Below the pieces are notes generated by a model. That model searched no databases, had not been told where the DNA came from, and saw only the letters and a list, made by a program, of their open reading frames with translations. Both the position numbers and the translations under genes were made by a program. Positions 47,311 to 55,536 of a stretch of DNA of 59,343 bases are shown here, piece by piece. The stretch comes from Planctomycetaceae bacterium. Lineage in GTDB: Bacteria > Planctomycetota > Planctomycetia > Planctomycetales > Planctomycetaceae. The first letter of the stretch is position 1, and every line of letters starts with the position of its first letter. The DNA lies in contig JAKFUF010000064.1 of the NCBI GenBank assembly GCA_021732845.1, forward strand, positions 1 to 59,343, in the 5' to 3' direction.

Positions 47311-48768
47311 TCATGCGAACAGGCCTTCAATCGGATCGGCCCGGTAAAGCTCGTGAGGCCGGCCGTCGAGGTCGGTCCAGGTCGACAAGCGCGGGATCTG
47401 CAGCGTGTGATAGATCGTGGCTGCCAGGTTCTCTGTCGTTTGCCGGTCTTGAATGGGGTAGGCGGCGATCTTGTCGGTCGCCCCGATGACCGTTCCGCCT
47501 TTGACGCCGCCGCCGGCAAAGAAGCTGGTCATCACCGGCCCCCAATGGTCGCGGCCGGCATCGGGGTTGATCTTCGGCGTCCGGCCGAACTCGCCCGACA
47601 TCACGACGAGCGTCGAGTCCAGCCGCCCGCTGTCCGCCAGGTCATCCAGCAGGGCCGCGACCGCCTGGTCCATGTAGGGCAGCAGGTTGTCCTTGAGGTT
47701 CACAAAATTTCGGCGATGGGTGTCCCAGGACGAGTTCTTGCCCAGATTGACCTGCACCAGGGTCACGCCAGCTTCAACCAGGCGGCGGGCCATCAGCAGC
47801 GACAGGCCGAACTTGTTCTTGCCATAGCGGGCCACGATGGCCGGATCGGCATGTTCCACATCGAAAGCCGAATGCACCTTGGGATCGGCCAGCACGGCGA
47901 TCGCCTGCTCGCGGTTACGGTCGACCTTGTCGAGCACCGCCCCCTGTTCCAGTTGCCGCTGCTGATTCTCGATGAACTGCAGGAGGTCCACCCGGCCCGC
48001 CAACCGTCCCCGCCCGCCTTCGGGCAGCGTGAGCGATGGTGCCTCGAAAATCGACGAGGAACCGTGTTCAAAGGGCGTGCCTTCGAAGCGAAAACAGTGC
48101 GGGCACGCTCCGTTGCCCAAGGCGCACGGCGCGGCCAGATGCAGGTGCCAGGCCTCGTGCTGTGCTCCCAGTTTGCCGGCGAACTGGCCGGGCCGCACGC
48201 TGCCAATTTCGTTGATGCTGGCCTCTGGCAGAACCGCCGCCGGCGGCAGATTGTTGCGCCCGCGCGTGGCATAGGTCACCTGCGAGGCGATTGACGGCCA
48301 CTCGTTTGGGCTGGGAGACTTGGCCAGAACAAAACCAGCCGGAAAATCCAGCCGGCCGGTAAACAACATGTGGCACGCTTCACCATGCCCGTTGCTGTCG
48401 GTGGCGACGGACCGCACCAGTGCAAACCGCTCGCTGTGCCGGGCCAGCCGCGGGAGATGTTCGCAGATTTCGATACCGGGCGTCTCGGTGGCAATCGGAT
48501 TGAACTCGCCGCGGACCGTTTCGGGGGCGTCGGGCTTGAGGTCAAAACTGTCCTGATGCGACAGCCCGCCGTTGAGGAAGATGAAGATGACCGATTTCTC
48601 GGGGGACGAACGCCGCTGTGCCTCGGCTCCCAACAATCGCGCGGCGGGAACATCCGCCATTCCCAAGCCCAGCAGACCGATTGCCCCGGCCTGCAACATC
48701 GTGCGCCGCGTGGCGCGTACCGGCGAGTGTGCAGCCGGTGCAAAGCCTCGGGGTTGCTGTTGGGACAT
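47311..48768 (-). CDS. DUF1501 protein, Tat-exported
   Basis: The 485-residue protein belongs to the DUF1501 sulfatase/alkaline-phosphatase-like family typical of planctomycetes. It has a Tat signal (ATRRTMLQAGAIGLLGLGMA), the family start FIFLNGGLSHQDSFDLKPDA, GHGEACHMLFTG, then VSGEFGRTPKIN with RDHWG near the C-terminus. These are typical DUF1501 marks. ATG 48768 has GGAGG upstream. The usual partner, a DUF1549/DUF1553 cytochrome-like protein, is not adjacent. Upstream and divergent is a DUF1552 gene with 236 bases between. The substrate is unknown. Confidence 0.92.
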   Translation of the reverse strand: MSQQQPRGFAPAAHSPVRATRRTMLQAGAIGLLGLGMADVPAARLLGAEAQRRSSPEKSVIFIFLNGGLSHQDSFDLKPDAPETVRGEFNPIATETPGIEICEHLPRLARHSERFALVRSVATDSNGHGEACHMLFTGRLDFPAGFVLAKSPSPNEWPSIASQVTYATRGRNNLPPAAVLPEASINEIGSVRPGQFAGKLGAQHEAWHLHLAAPCALGNGACPHCFRFEGTPFEHGSSSIFEAPSLTLPEGGRGRLAGRVDLLQFIENQQRQLEQGAVLDKVDRNREQAIAVLADPKVHSAFDVEHADPAIVARYGKNKFGLSLLMARRLVEAGVTLVQVNLGKNSSWDTHRRNFVNLKDNLLPYMDQAVAALLDDLADSGRLDSTLVVMSGEFGRTPKINPDAGRDHWGPVMTSFFAGGGVKGGTVIGATDKIAAYPIQDRQTTENLAATIYHTLQIPRLSTWTDLDGRPHELYRADPIEGLFA

Positions 48769-49004
48769 TCTCCGCCTCCCCAAGGGATGGAACACGCCTC
48801 ACGCAGTGCGAGAATAACCGATCAAGGTCTGTTGATGCAATGTTTGGTCGCTGACTACGATTTGCCGCCGGACGATTGACGCCGCAGGGCAATGCAAGGC
48901 GTCCGGAGTGTCGACGCCACGGAGACGTTGGAGGCGACAACAGTTTTCAGACTTCGTAAGATGGATGGACCAGAGATCGCTCAATTCTCCTTGGAGCCAC
49001 GCGC

Positions 49005-50312
49005 ATGCCACTCTCTCATCAGTTTTCACGGCGGACACTGCTGCGCGGGTTGGGCGTCTCGATGGCACTGCCTTGGTTCGAGTCGCTGCGCGTCTGGGGT
49101 GATGAGCCACAGGGCCGGAACGCGGGGAGCGAGGCCCCGGTGCGGTTTGCCTGCTTCTTTTCTGGAAACGGCTACCACAGCAAGGAATGGTGGGCCAAGG
49201 GCAGCGGGAAGCAGATGGAGCTTGGCCGGGTGCTTGAGCCACTGAAGGACCATCGTGAAAAGCTGTTGTTCGTTCGTGGGCTCTATAACGAACAGGCGCT
49301 GAAGGGGAACATCCACAGCTCGCAAACGGGCAACTTCTTGTCAGGGGCGGCGCTGGCGGCTGGCGGGGCGATCCATTCGGGAACGAGCATCGACCAGGTA
49401 CTGGCTCAGCGGATCGGCGGACAGACCAAGGTTCCAAGCCTCGTGCTGGCCTGCGAACAGTCAATGGCATCGGTTCACAAGAACTATTCGATGCTGTACA
49501 GCTCGCACATTTCGTGGAGTTCGCCCACGACACCAACGCCGCTGGAACTCTACCCCGCCCTGGCGTTCGACCGGTTGTTCAAGGACAGCAGCCAGCATGG
49601 CGACAAAAGTGTTTTGGATGCCGTGCTGGACGATGCGACAACGCTCAGGGGCAAGATCAGCAAGTCCGACCGAGTGAAGCTGGACGAATATCTCAACTCT
49701 GTCCGCGAGGTGGAGCAGCGGATCGAACGCGCCGGCAAAGACCAGCAATTGCAGGGTTGGCGGCCAACGCTCACCACGCCCAACATTCCGCGGCCGCCGG
49801 ACGGCGTCCCGCAGGACATCGCCGAGCATATGCGGCTGATGTGCGACATCCTCGTGCTGGCGTTCCAGACCGACTCCACGCGGTTCTGCACGCTCAAACT
49901 GAACAACGACCACTCGTCGCTGCGGTTCCCCAACCTCAATGTCGACTACATGATCCACCACCTGTTGTCGCACACCGACGGCGACGACTGGCTGAAGGTC
50001 AACCGGTTCTTCACCGAACAGGTGGCTTACGTCGCCACGAAACTGCAGGCGATTCAAGAAGGCGAGCGGACGGCACTGGACAACTCGATCCTGATGTTCG
50101 GCTCCAGCATGATGAGCGGGCATCACGACGCGACGCAGCTTCCGCTGGTGATTCTCGGCAAGGGCGGCGGCACGCTGGAGTCCGGCCGCGTTCTCGACTA
50201 CCTCGGAAAGCCCAACCGCAAGATGTGCAGCCTGTACCTGTCTCTGATGGCCAAGTTCGGGGTCAAACTGGATGAGTTTGGGGACTCCGGCGAACGGCTG
50301 GCTGAGATTTGA
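49005..50312 (+). CDS. DUF1552 protein, Tat-exported
   Basis: The 435-residue protein has a Tat signal (FSRRTLLRGLGVSMALP) and the DUF1552 fold: FACFFSGNGYHSKEWW, LFVRGLYNEQALKGNIHSSQTGN-type segments, GTSIDQVLAQ and LMFGSSMMSGHHDATQLP near the C-terminus. GGAG precedes the ATG by eight bases. DUF1552 genes usually follow DUF1592/DUF1588-type cytochrome genes in planctomycetes; here no such gene is present and it faces the DUF1501 gene divergently. The function is unknown; the position outside the cytoplasm is well supported. Confidence 0.92.
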   Translation: MPLSHQFSRRTLLRGLGVSMALPWFESLRVWGDEPQGRNAGSEAPVRFACFFSGNGYHSKEWWAKGSGKQMELGRVLEPLKDHREKLLFVRGLYNEQALKGNIHSSQTGNFLSGAALAAGGAIHSGTSIDQVLAQRIGGQTKVPSLVLACEQSMASVHKNYSMLYSSHISWSSPTTPTPLELYPALAFDRLFKDSSQHGDKSVLDAVLDDATTLRGKISKSDRVKLDEYLNSVREVEQRIERAGKDQQLQGWRPTLTTPNIPRPPDGVPQDIAEHMRLMCDILVLAFQTDSTRFCTLKLNNDHSSLRFPNLNVDYMIHHLLSHTDGDDWLKVNRFFTEQVAYVATKLQAIQEGERTALDNSILMFGSSMMSGHHDATQLPLVILGKGGGTLESGRVLDYLGKPNRKMCSLYLSLMAKFGVKLDEFGDSGERLAEI

Positions 50313-50383
50313 CACAGCGAGAACCTTGCGCACCTTTCCGGGGCCAGAGTTGTCAGGTGCATCGAAAAGAGATCACGGAGAAT

Positions 50384-50487
50384 GGACAGGATGAAAAAGG
50401 ATCTGAAAGGATTGAAAAGGATCTGGTTTATCGGTCTTGCGCAAAAGCATCCTTGCTGATCCTCTTTCATCCTCTCCAATCCTGTCC
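50384..50487. repeat. Purine/pyrimidine inverted repeat (family F)
   Basis: The left arm (ggacaggatgaaaaaggatc) pairs imperfectly with the right arm (cctctccaatcctgtcc, ending 50487); the region can form a long interrupted hairpin after the DUF1552 gene. A related GGAT-rich unit is at 55165-55280. The rest of the 407-base gap to 50719 holds no supported gene. Confidence 0.65.
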
Positions 50488-50719
50488 CAAATCTTCTCCT
50501 GCATCGCTGGGCAAAAAATCAGGTGGCAGGGCATGGCTTTTGATGTGGGTTTGATAGGCTTTTTGTCTTCAACATCTGTCTTGACGGAATCTGGCGTGTG
50601 TGCAAAATACCGCCGCTTCAGGTGAGCCTCTCGTATTCGCGTGCAGTTGCCACAGGATGGCGGCGACGGTGCTAACGCCCACGCGTGCGTGTTCCAGATT
50701 GCAAAGGAGTGCAGGAACC

Positions 50720-51415
50720 GTGAAGAAATTGATGGCGTCGTTTGCCGCAGTTGCTGTTCTGGTGGGAGCGACCTACTTCGTGGGTTCGGCCACTGGACAG
50801 GCTCCTCGCGCTGCCACTAAGTCGGACCTACCCCACAAGATCGGCCTGATCGACATGGGCGAAGTGTTCAAGGAGTACGCAAAGTTCAAGACGCTCCGCG
50901 AAGACCTCACCGGCGAGATTCAGCAGAGCGAAGCCAAGGCCAAGCAGATTGCCGACGAAGTCCAGGTGATTCAGGAGGAACTCAAGAACCTCCAGCCGGA
51001 AAGCGCGGACTTCCGCGCCCGCGAAAAGAAGATCACCGAGCTGACCAGCGAATTCGAAGCCTTCCGCAAGAACACCCAGCGGGACCTGATGCGGAAGGAA
51101 GCCAAGATCTACCACACCGTGTACCTGGAAGTCGCCGATGCCGTGAAGACCTTCTCGGAGCACTTCCATTACACCATGATCCTGCGGTTCAGCCGCGAAG
51201 AACTGGACAGCAGCGATCCTCAGAAGGTGCTGGCGGGCCTCAACCGTCAGGTGGTCTACCACCAGAAGGACGACGACATCACCGACGGAGTGATCGAGTT
51301 CCTGAACCGGCCGACGAGCGGGACGCGTCCTGCACCAAAGCCGGACAGAGTCACCCCAGCCGGCGGTACAGCCCCAAACACGGCAAAGAAGCCGGTCAAC
51401 AAGGCCAGCAACTGA
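50720..51415 (+). CDS. OmpH/Skp-family periplasmic chaperone
   Basis: The 231-residue protein has an N-terminal signal/anchor segment (KKLMASFAAVAVLVGATYFV), then HKIGLIDMGEVFKEYAKFK (the OmpH start with the VDxxxVF-like strand). A long charged coiled coil follows at about residues 65-140, as in the Skp tentacles. The C-terminus is Pro/Lys rich. Skp chaperones bring outer-membrane proteins across the periplasm. GTG 50720 is chosen because AGGA lies upstream and the signal then starts normally; an ATG at 50732 is possible. It precedes lpxC and lpxA, the order seen in many Gram-negative genomes around bamA-skp-lpx. Confidence 0.82.
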   Translation: MKKLMASFAAVAVLVGATYFVGSATGQAPRAATKSDLPHKIGLIDMGEVFKEYAKFKTLREDLTGEIQQSEAKAKQIADEVQVIQEELKNLQPESADFRAREKKITELTSEFEAFRKNTQRDLMRKEAKIYHTVYLEVADAVKTFSEHFHYTMILRFSREELDSSDPQKVLAGLNRQVVYHQKDDDITDGVIEFLNRPTSGTRPAPKPDRVTPAGGTAPNTAKKPVNKASN

Positions 51416-51433
51416 GTCCAGACTCCATTCTCT

Positions 51434-51463
51434 CCCGGAATCTGCCATCGCGCAGATTCCGGG
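51434..51463 (+). terminator. Terminator-like stem-loop without T-run
   Basis: A perfect 12-bp stem (CCCGGAATCTGC at 51434-51445 with GCAGATTCCGGG at 51452-51463) and six-base loop lies 18 bases after the Skp stop. No T-run follows, so it could be an RNA stability or attenuation element in front of lpxC rather than a full terminator. Confidence 0.6.
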
Positions 51464-51554
51464 GTGGAGAGTTCATGCTCATCGGTTTGGAATTCTGACG
51501 AATTTCTTCGGGAACTCCGTCAGCTCGTCCCGTCAATTTGAGGCGCCCCCAGCG

Positions 51555-52439
51555 ATGACACCGCGCTCCCAGCGGACCATTTCGCGCGCAGCAGAAGTCA
51601 CCGGTTTCGGATTCCTGACCGGTGCCGATGTGCGGCTGACCTTTCACCCGGCCGCCGCCAATCATGGGATTGCCTTCCTTCGCACCGACTGCGACAGCGC
51701 GCCGATCCCGGCCCGCGTCGAGCATGTCGCCCCCCGCCAGCGGCGAACCGCCCTCTCTTATCGGGGAGTCACGGTCGAACTCGTGGAACATGTCCTGGCG
51801 GCTCTCGCCGGACTTCAAATCCACAACTGTCTGGTCACCCTCAACGCCCCCGAACCACCCGGCTTGGATGGCTCCTGCCGTCCCTTTGCCGAGGCCCTGT
51901 GGGACGCGGGCATTGTCGACCAGGGTGTGCCACGGGAGGCGATGACGATCCATCATGCGGTTCGGGCTGGCAGCCTGGAACAGCGGCAGTGGGTCGATGC
52001 CATGCCTGTCGGAGCAGACGCGGGGTTCACCGTCGAGTACACCCTCGACTATGGCCCGCAGTCACCGATCCAGCGGCAGTCGGCCCGGTACCTGGTCACG
52101 CCGGAAATTTTTCTGCGCGAGATTTGCTGGGCGCGGACGTTTATTCTTGAATCTGAAGTCGCGGCGCTCCGATCTCAGGGATATGGCCAGCGGGTGACCG
52201 CCGGCGACCTGTTGATCTTCGGCGCTCGCGGCGTGATCGACAATGCCCTACGGGCGGACGATGAATGCGCCCGCCACAAACTTCTCGATTGCATCGGCGA
52301 TCTGGCGCTGATTGGCTGCGACCTGCGGGGAACAGTCTCGGCGTTCCGATCGGGCCACCAACTCAATGCAGAGACCGTCCGCCAGCTTCAGCAGTCCCAC
52401 GCCGCGCAGCTCGCGCCCGTGGCCCGGCGGGCCGCATAA
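51555..52439 (+). CDS. lpxC: UDP-3-O-acyl-N-acetylglucosamine deacetylase LpxC
   Basis: LpxC performs the committed step of lipid A synthesis, a zinc-dependent deacetylation in the cytoplasm. The 294-residue protein has E78 and H79 in VELVEHVLAAL (numbering equal to E. coli), H241 and D245 in DDECARHKLLDCIGDL, and H268 in SGHQLN; these are the catalytic base and the zinc ligands. The N-terminal TGFGFLTGADVRL and LNAPEPPGLDGS are conserved. It is co-oriented with lpxA, 14 bases upstream of it. It is shorter at the C-terminus than E. coli LpxC (305) but no motif is lost. This shows that the organism can make lipid A. Confidence 0.95.
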   Translation: MTPRSQRTISRAAEVTGFGFLTGADVRLTFHPAAANHGIAFLRTDCDSAPIPARVEHVAPRQRRTALSYRGVTVELVEHVLAALAGLQIHNCLVTLNAPEPPGLDGSCRPFAEALWDAGIVDQGVPREAMTIHHAVRAGSLEQRQWVDAMPVGADAGFTVEYTLDYGPQSPIQRQSARYLVTPEIFLREICWARTFILESEVAALRSQGYGQRVTAGDLLIFGARGVIDNALRADDECARHKLLDCIGDLALIGCDLRGTVSAFRSGHQLNAETVRQLQQSHAAQLAPVARRAA

Positions 52440-52453
52440 ACCGGATACTTAAC

Positions 52454-53308
52454 ATGCACCCGCGCATCTCCCCGCTTGCCGATGTCGATCCCCGGGCCGA
52501 ACTGGCGGACGACGTGTTTGTCGGCCCGTTCTGCGCGGTCGGCCCGCATGTGCGCATCGGCCGGGGCACACGCCTCGAGAGCCACGTGGTTCTGACGGGG
52601 CACACGACAATCGGGCAGCAAAACCGCTTCTTCCCCCACACGGTGATCGGCGGCGAACCTCAGGATTACAGCTACAGCGGCGCGCCCACGCGGCTCGTCA
52701 TCGGCGACCACAATCTGTTCCGCGAAGGCGTGACGGTCAACCGCGCGGCGGAAAAGGAAGACCACGTCACGACCATCGGCGATCACAACATGCTGATGGC
52801 CAACGCGCACGTGGCTCACAACTGCTGCATCGGCAACCATGCCATTCTCGTAAACGGGGTGCTGCTCGGCGGCCATGTTCATATCCAGGACCACGCCATC
52901 GTCTCCGGAAATTCCGTCGTCCACCACTTCGCGACCGTCGGCACGCTGGCGTTCGTCAGCGGTGGCTGCCGCGTTCCCACGGACATTCCGCCGTTCATGC
53001 TCGCCTCCGGCAGTGACTCGCCGCAGATCACCACGATCAACGTCGTCGGCATGCGCCGCAAGGGGATCTCGGCCGACGTGATCACACTGATTAAGCAGGC
53101 CCATCGCCGGCTGTACCGCGAACACCAATCCCTGGCCCAGTGCCGCGCCCAATTCCAGTCTGAACTGGAGGGAGAGTTCCCGGCGGAACTCACATTGCTG
53201 CTGAACTTCGTGGAAAAGCAGCAGGCCGGCAAGCAAGGCCGCGCCGGCGAAGCCCGCCGCAACCAGCCCCGGCCCGTGGAAGACGCCCCATTGCGCCGCG
53301 CCGCTTAG
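52454..53308 (+). CDS. lpxA: Acyl-ACP:UDP-N-acetylglucosamine O-acyltransferase LpxA
   Basis: LpxA starts lipid A synthesis by acylating UDP-GlcNAc at O-3. The 284-residue protein is a left-handed beta helix of hexapeptide repeats (IGRGTRLESHV, IGQQNRFFPHT, IGDHNLFREGV and others). The catalytic His is in NAHVAHNCCIGN at H122. The HVHIQDHAIVSGNSVVHHFA segment and the C-terminal GMRRKGISADVITLIKQAHR helical part match LpxA. ATG 52454 follows the lpxC stop by 14 bases. The last 30 residues are a basic low-complexity tail (AGKQGRAGEARRNQP). Confidence 0.96.
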   Translation: MHPRISPLADVDPRAELADDVFVGPFCAVGPHVRIGRGTRLESHVVLTGHTTIGQQNRFFPHTVIGGEPQDYSYSGAPTRLVIGDHNLFREGVTVNRAAEKEDHVTTIGDHNMLMANAHVAHNCCIGNHAILVNGVLLGGHVHIQDHAIVSGNSVVHHFATVGTLAFVSGGCRVPTDIPPFMLASGSDSPQITTINVVGMRRKGISADVITLIKQAHRRLYREHQSLAQCRAQFQSELEGEFPAELTLLLNFVEKQQAGKQGRAGEARRNQPRPVEDAPLRRAA

Positions 53309-53332
53309 TGAGAGCCAGACTTCCATTGAAGC

Positions 53333-53428
53333 GATTTTCGATTTTCGATTAAGGATTTTCGATTGGTTGTATGAGCGAGTCGCCCTGTCGGTTCAATCGA
53401 AAATCATCAATCGAAAATCGAAAATCAA
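53333..53428. repeat. Family B repeats in inverted arrangement
   Basis: The left arm (gattttcgattttcgattaa...) and right arm (tcaatcgaaaatcatcaatc...) are complementary over about 30 bases around a 30-base loop, so a large hairpin can form between lpxA and the next gene. It resembles the units in 5217-5602 and 55493-55520. Confidence 0.7.
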
Positions 53429-53462
53429 CCCTACTCCTTCGATCACTTGAAATCGTTCACCC

Positions 53463-54527
53463 ATGCGACTCGCTGTCATCGGTACAGGTGCCCTCGGCCG
53501 GCATCACGCTCGGATCCTCTCTGGCATGGAGGGGGTGGAACTTGTCGCCGTCGCCGATGTCAACGCCGCCGGTGGCCAGCAGGTGGCTGAAGCCTGCCAC
53601 ACCCGCTGGGTGGCCGACTACCGCACCATCGCCGAAGAGATCGATGCCGCGATTGTCGCCGTGCCCACATTCGCGCACCACGCGGTGGCGGGCGATCTGC
53701 TCGACCGCGGCATTCCGTGCCTCATCGAAAAGCCGATCGCCCTCAACGTGGCTCAGGCCGAAGATCTGGTCGCACGGGCAACCAAACAAAACACTCTGCT
53801 GCAGGTCGGCCACGTCGAACGCTTCAACCCCTGCTGGACCGCGGCGCGGCCCTTTCTGGAACGCCCCAAATATATCCGTTCCGAGCGGTACAGTGCCTAC
53901 TCATTCCGTTCGACGGACATCGGCGTGGTGCATGACGTGATGATTCACGACATCGACCTCGTCCTGAGCATCGCCGGTGCCCCGCTCAAGCGGGTGGAGG
54001 GCCTGGGTGTGTCGATCGTCGGCGGCCACGAGGACTGTGTGCAGGCACGGCTGGTGTTCCAGAACGGCTGCATCGCCGACCTGTCCGCCAACCGCGTGAG
54101 CCCCGTCCCCCGCCGCGGGATGCAGGTCTGGAGTGCCGCAGGGACCACCAGCATCGACTTCGCCGCCCGCGAGGTCGTGCATTATGCCCAAGGGGCCAAT
54201 CTCAAATACGGCACGCCGCTGCCCGACCGCGCCCGCCTGCCGGGTGCCAATCTCGAACAACTCAAGAGTGAAGTCTTCGGACACTTCATCAAGCTGGAAC
54301 GGCCGGTTGTTTCGACTGCCGACGCCCTGACGGGTGAACTCGCCGCCTTTGTCCACTCGCTCCGCACCGGCACGGCTCCCGCCGTCTCCGGCCCCGAAGC
54401 CCTTGATGCCATGCGGGCGGCGGAAGCGATCCTGGAAAAAGTCGCCACCCATCAATGGGACGGCTCCGCCGACGGTGCCATCGGCCCGACTCCGCATGTT
54501 GGGATGCCCTGGCGTCAGGCGGGCTGA
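53463..54527 (+). CDS. Gfo/Idh/MocA oxidoreductase in lpx cluster (GnnA/MviM-like)
   Basis: The 354-residue NAD(P)-dependent oxidoreductase has an N-terminal Rossmann motif (LAVIGTGALGRHHARIL) and EKPIALNVAQAEDL, and a second domain with HVERFNPCW and HDIDLVLSIAGAP. In many bacteria an oxidoreductase of this type lies in the lpxA region; GnnA, which oxidises UDP-GlcNAc at C-3 before amination by GnnB, is one such case. No GnnB aminotransferase is next to it here, so the assignment to lipid A modification is an inference. It is 154 bases downstream of lpxA on the same strand. The C-terminal tail (HQWDGSADGAIGPTPHVG) is family-typical. Confidence 0.85.
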   Translation: MRLAVIGTGALGRHHARILSGMEGVELVAVADVNAAGGQQVAEACHTRWVADYRTIAEEIDAAIVAVPTFAHHAVAGDLLDRGIPCLIEKPIALNVAQAEDLVARATKQNTLLQVGHVERFNPCWTAARPFLERPKYIRSERYSAYSFRSTDIGVVHDVMIHDIDLVLSIAGAPLKRVEGLGVSIVGGHEDCVQARLVFQNGCIADLSANRVSPVPRRGMQVWSAAGTTSIDFAAREVVHYAQGANLKYGTPLPDRARLPGANLEQLKSEVFGHFIKLERPVVSTADALTGELAAFVHSLRTGTAPAVSGPEALDAMRAAEAILEKVATHQWDGSADGAIGPTPHVGMPWRQAG

Positions 54528-54533
54528 GGCTTA

Positions 54534-54787
54534 GGACCGCGGCAAGAATAACTGTCGACTTTTGACAAGCCGTACAGCCAATGAGCCGGAGGGCCTTAGC
54601 CCCCGGTTGGAGGATAGTCGGAAGACGCCAGCGCCACGAACCGGACGCTAAGGGTCGGAGCAAAAATAACTGTGACATTTGTCTCCCTATCCAGCAGCGA
54701 ACGCCATCAAGGACAGCGAATGAAGTTGGTGGTGAAGTCGACAGGGCTGGCGAAACGGTGCGGGAATCGTACGGTCATAAATTAACC
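54534..54787. repeat. Mosaic intergenic repeat (family C), core plus tail
   Basis: This copy starts six bases after the oxidoreductase stop. It matches 20316-20577 from ggaccgcggc through cggtcataaattaacc, with a shorter middle (one ttagc block fewer). It is interrupted after attaacc by the family E hairpin, while the related locus at 20577 runs on without it. Confidence 0.8.
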
Positions 54788-54905
54788 ACGAATTTTCACG
54801 AATCTTACGAATATCACGAATGATCAACTGGCATGGCTTCGCGGGTGATGGAATCCTGCGCGTTGTTATTCGTGACATTCGTCTTATTCGTGAAAATTCG
54901 TGGTT
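54784..54905. repeat. Perfect 20-bp inverted repeat element (family E)
   Basis: AACCACGAATTTTCACGAAT (54784-54803) and its exact reverse complement (54886-54905) bound a 122-base element rich in cgaat/attcg words. The same locus without the element exists at about 20577, so it looks like a mobile or transposing hairpin insertion. It has no coding capacity of note. Confidence 0.8.
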
Positions 54906-54908
54906 CCC

Positions 54909-55162
54909 CCTTCTCGTTGCCTAACTAAGACCGGCCTTCGGTTAGCATCTTGAAGCATGGTTTAGGACGGCGGCAAGAATAACCGTCGATTTTTGACGAG
55001 CCGCACAGCCAATGAGCCGGAGGGCCTTAGCCCCCGGTTGGAGGATGATCGGAAGACACCAACGCCACGAACCGGACGCTAACGCGTGCCGGCTGATGAA
55101 TCTGCCCCCAATCGGCGTCCATCCCAAGCAACTTCACCATGTTATTGTGGCCGCGATCCTTA
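54909..55162. repeat. Mosaic intergenic repeat (family C), joining module plus second core
   Basis: The joining module (cccttctcgttgcctaacta...) is followed by a core from ggacggcggc (54965) to ggccgcgatcctta. It corresponds to 20578-20780. Together with 54534-54787 it rebuilds the composite layout of the first locus. Confidence 0.75.
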
Positions 55163-55164
55163 AT

Positions 55165-55280
55165 CGAGATTTGGAGAGGATAAAAAAGATGAGGATCGGA
55201 TCAAGCAGGGATCTGTGACTAGCACGTCCCTAGATTCTCGTTCAACATTTCTCATCCAGTCCTAATTCTTCCTCAGATCC
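55165..55280. repeat. GGAT-rich imperfect inverted repeat
   Basis: The unit gagatttggagaggataaaa and the later catccagtcctaattcttcc are partly complementary and share words with the element at 50384-50487. The hairpin is weak, and it overlaps the end of the small frame at 55273. Confidence 0.4.
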
Positions 55281-55467
55281 ACACTTCACGCCCAGGTCGT
55301 TCGCGGGCGTCAACCTGCTGGCCGTACCGTGCCACGGCCTGATGCCATACGGCCACCATGTAAAGCAAAACATTGCCTTTGATATTGTTTTGAGTATGAT
55401 GGCCACGCTGGCAGACGGCCTGTTCCCGCACCCAATCTGCTACACTGTCATTGCGTAAACGCACCAT
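55273..55467 (-). CDS. Small hypothetical protein or gene remnant
   Basis: This is a 64-residue frame on the minus strand, starting at an ATG and giving MVRLRNDSVADWVREQAV followed by NNIKGNVLLYMVAVWHQAV and a short basic tail. The composition looks protein-like, unlike most shadow frames, and no conserved gene lies opposite it. No ribosome binding site is clear, and family B repeat sequence lies just upstream. It may be a decayed fragment. Confidence 0.3.
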   Translation of the reverse strand: MVRLRNDSVADWVREQAVCQRGHHTQNNIKGNVLLYMVAVWHQAVARYGQQVDARERPGREVWI

Positions 55468-55492
55468 TTCGATTCGGCACGTCCGCCAATCG

Positions 55493-55520
55493 AGAATCAT
55501 CAATCGAAAATCGAAAATCA
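55493..55520. repeat. Family B repeat copy
   Basis: The sequence atcatcaatcgaaaatcgaa plus aatcac lies just upstream of galU, matching the inverse arm at 53394-53428. Confidence 0.6.
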
Positions 55521-55536
55521 CCTCGCGGAGCAGCTC

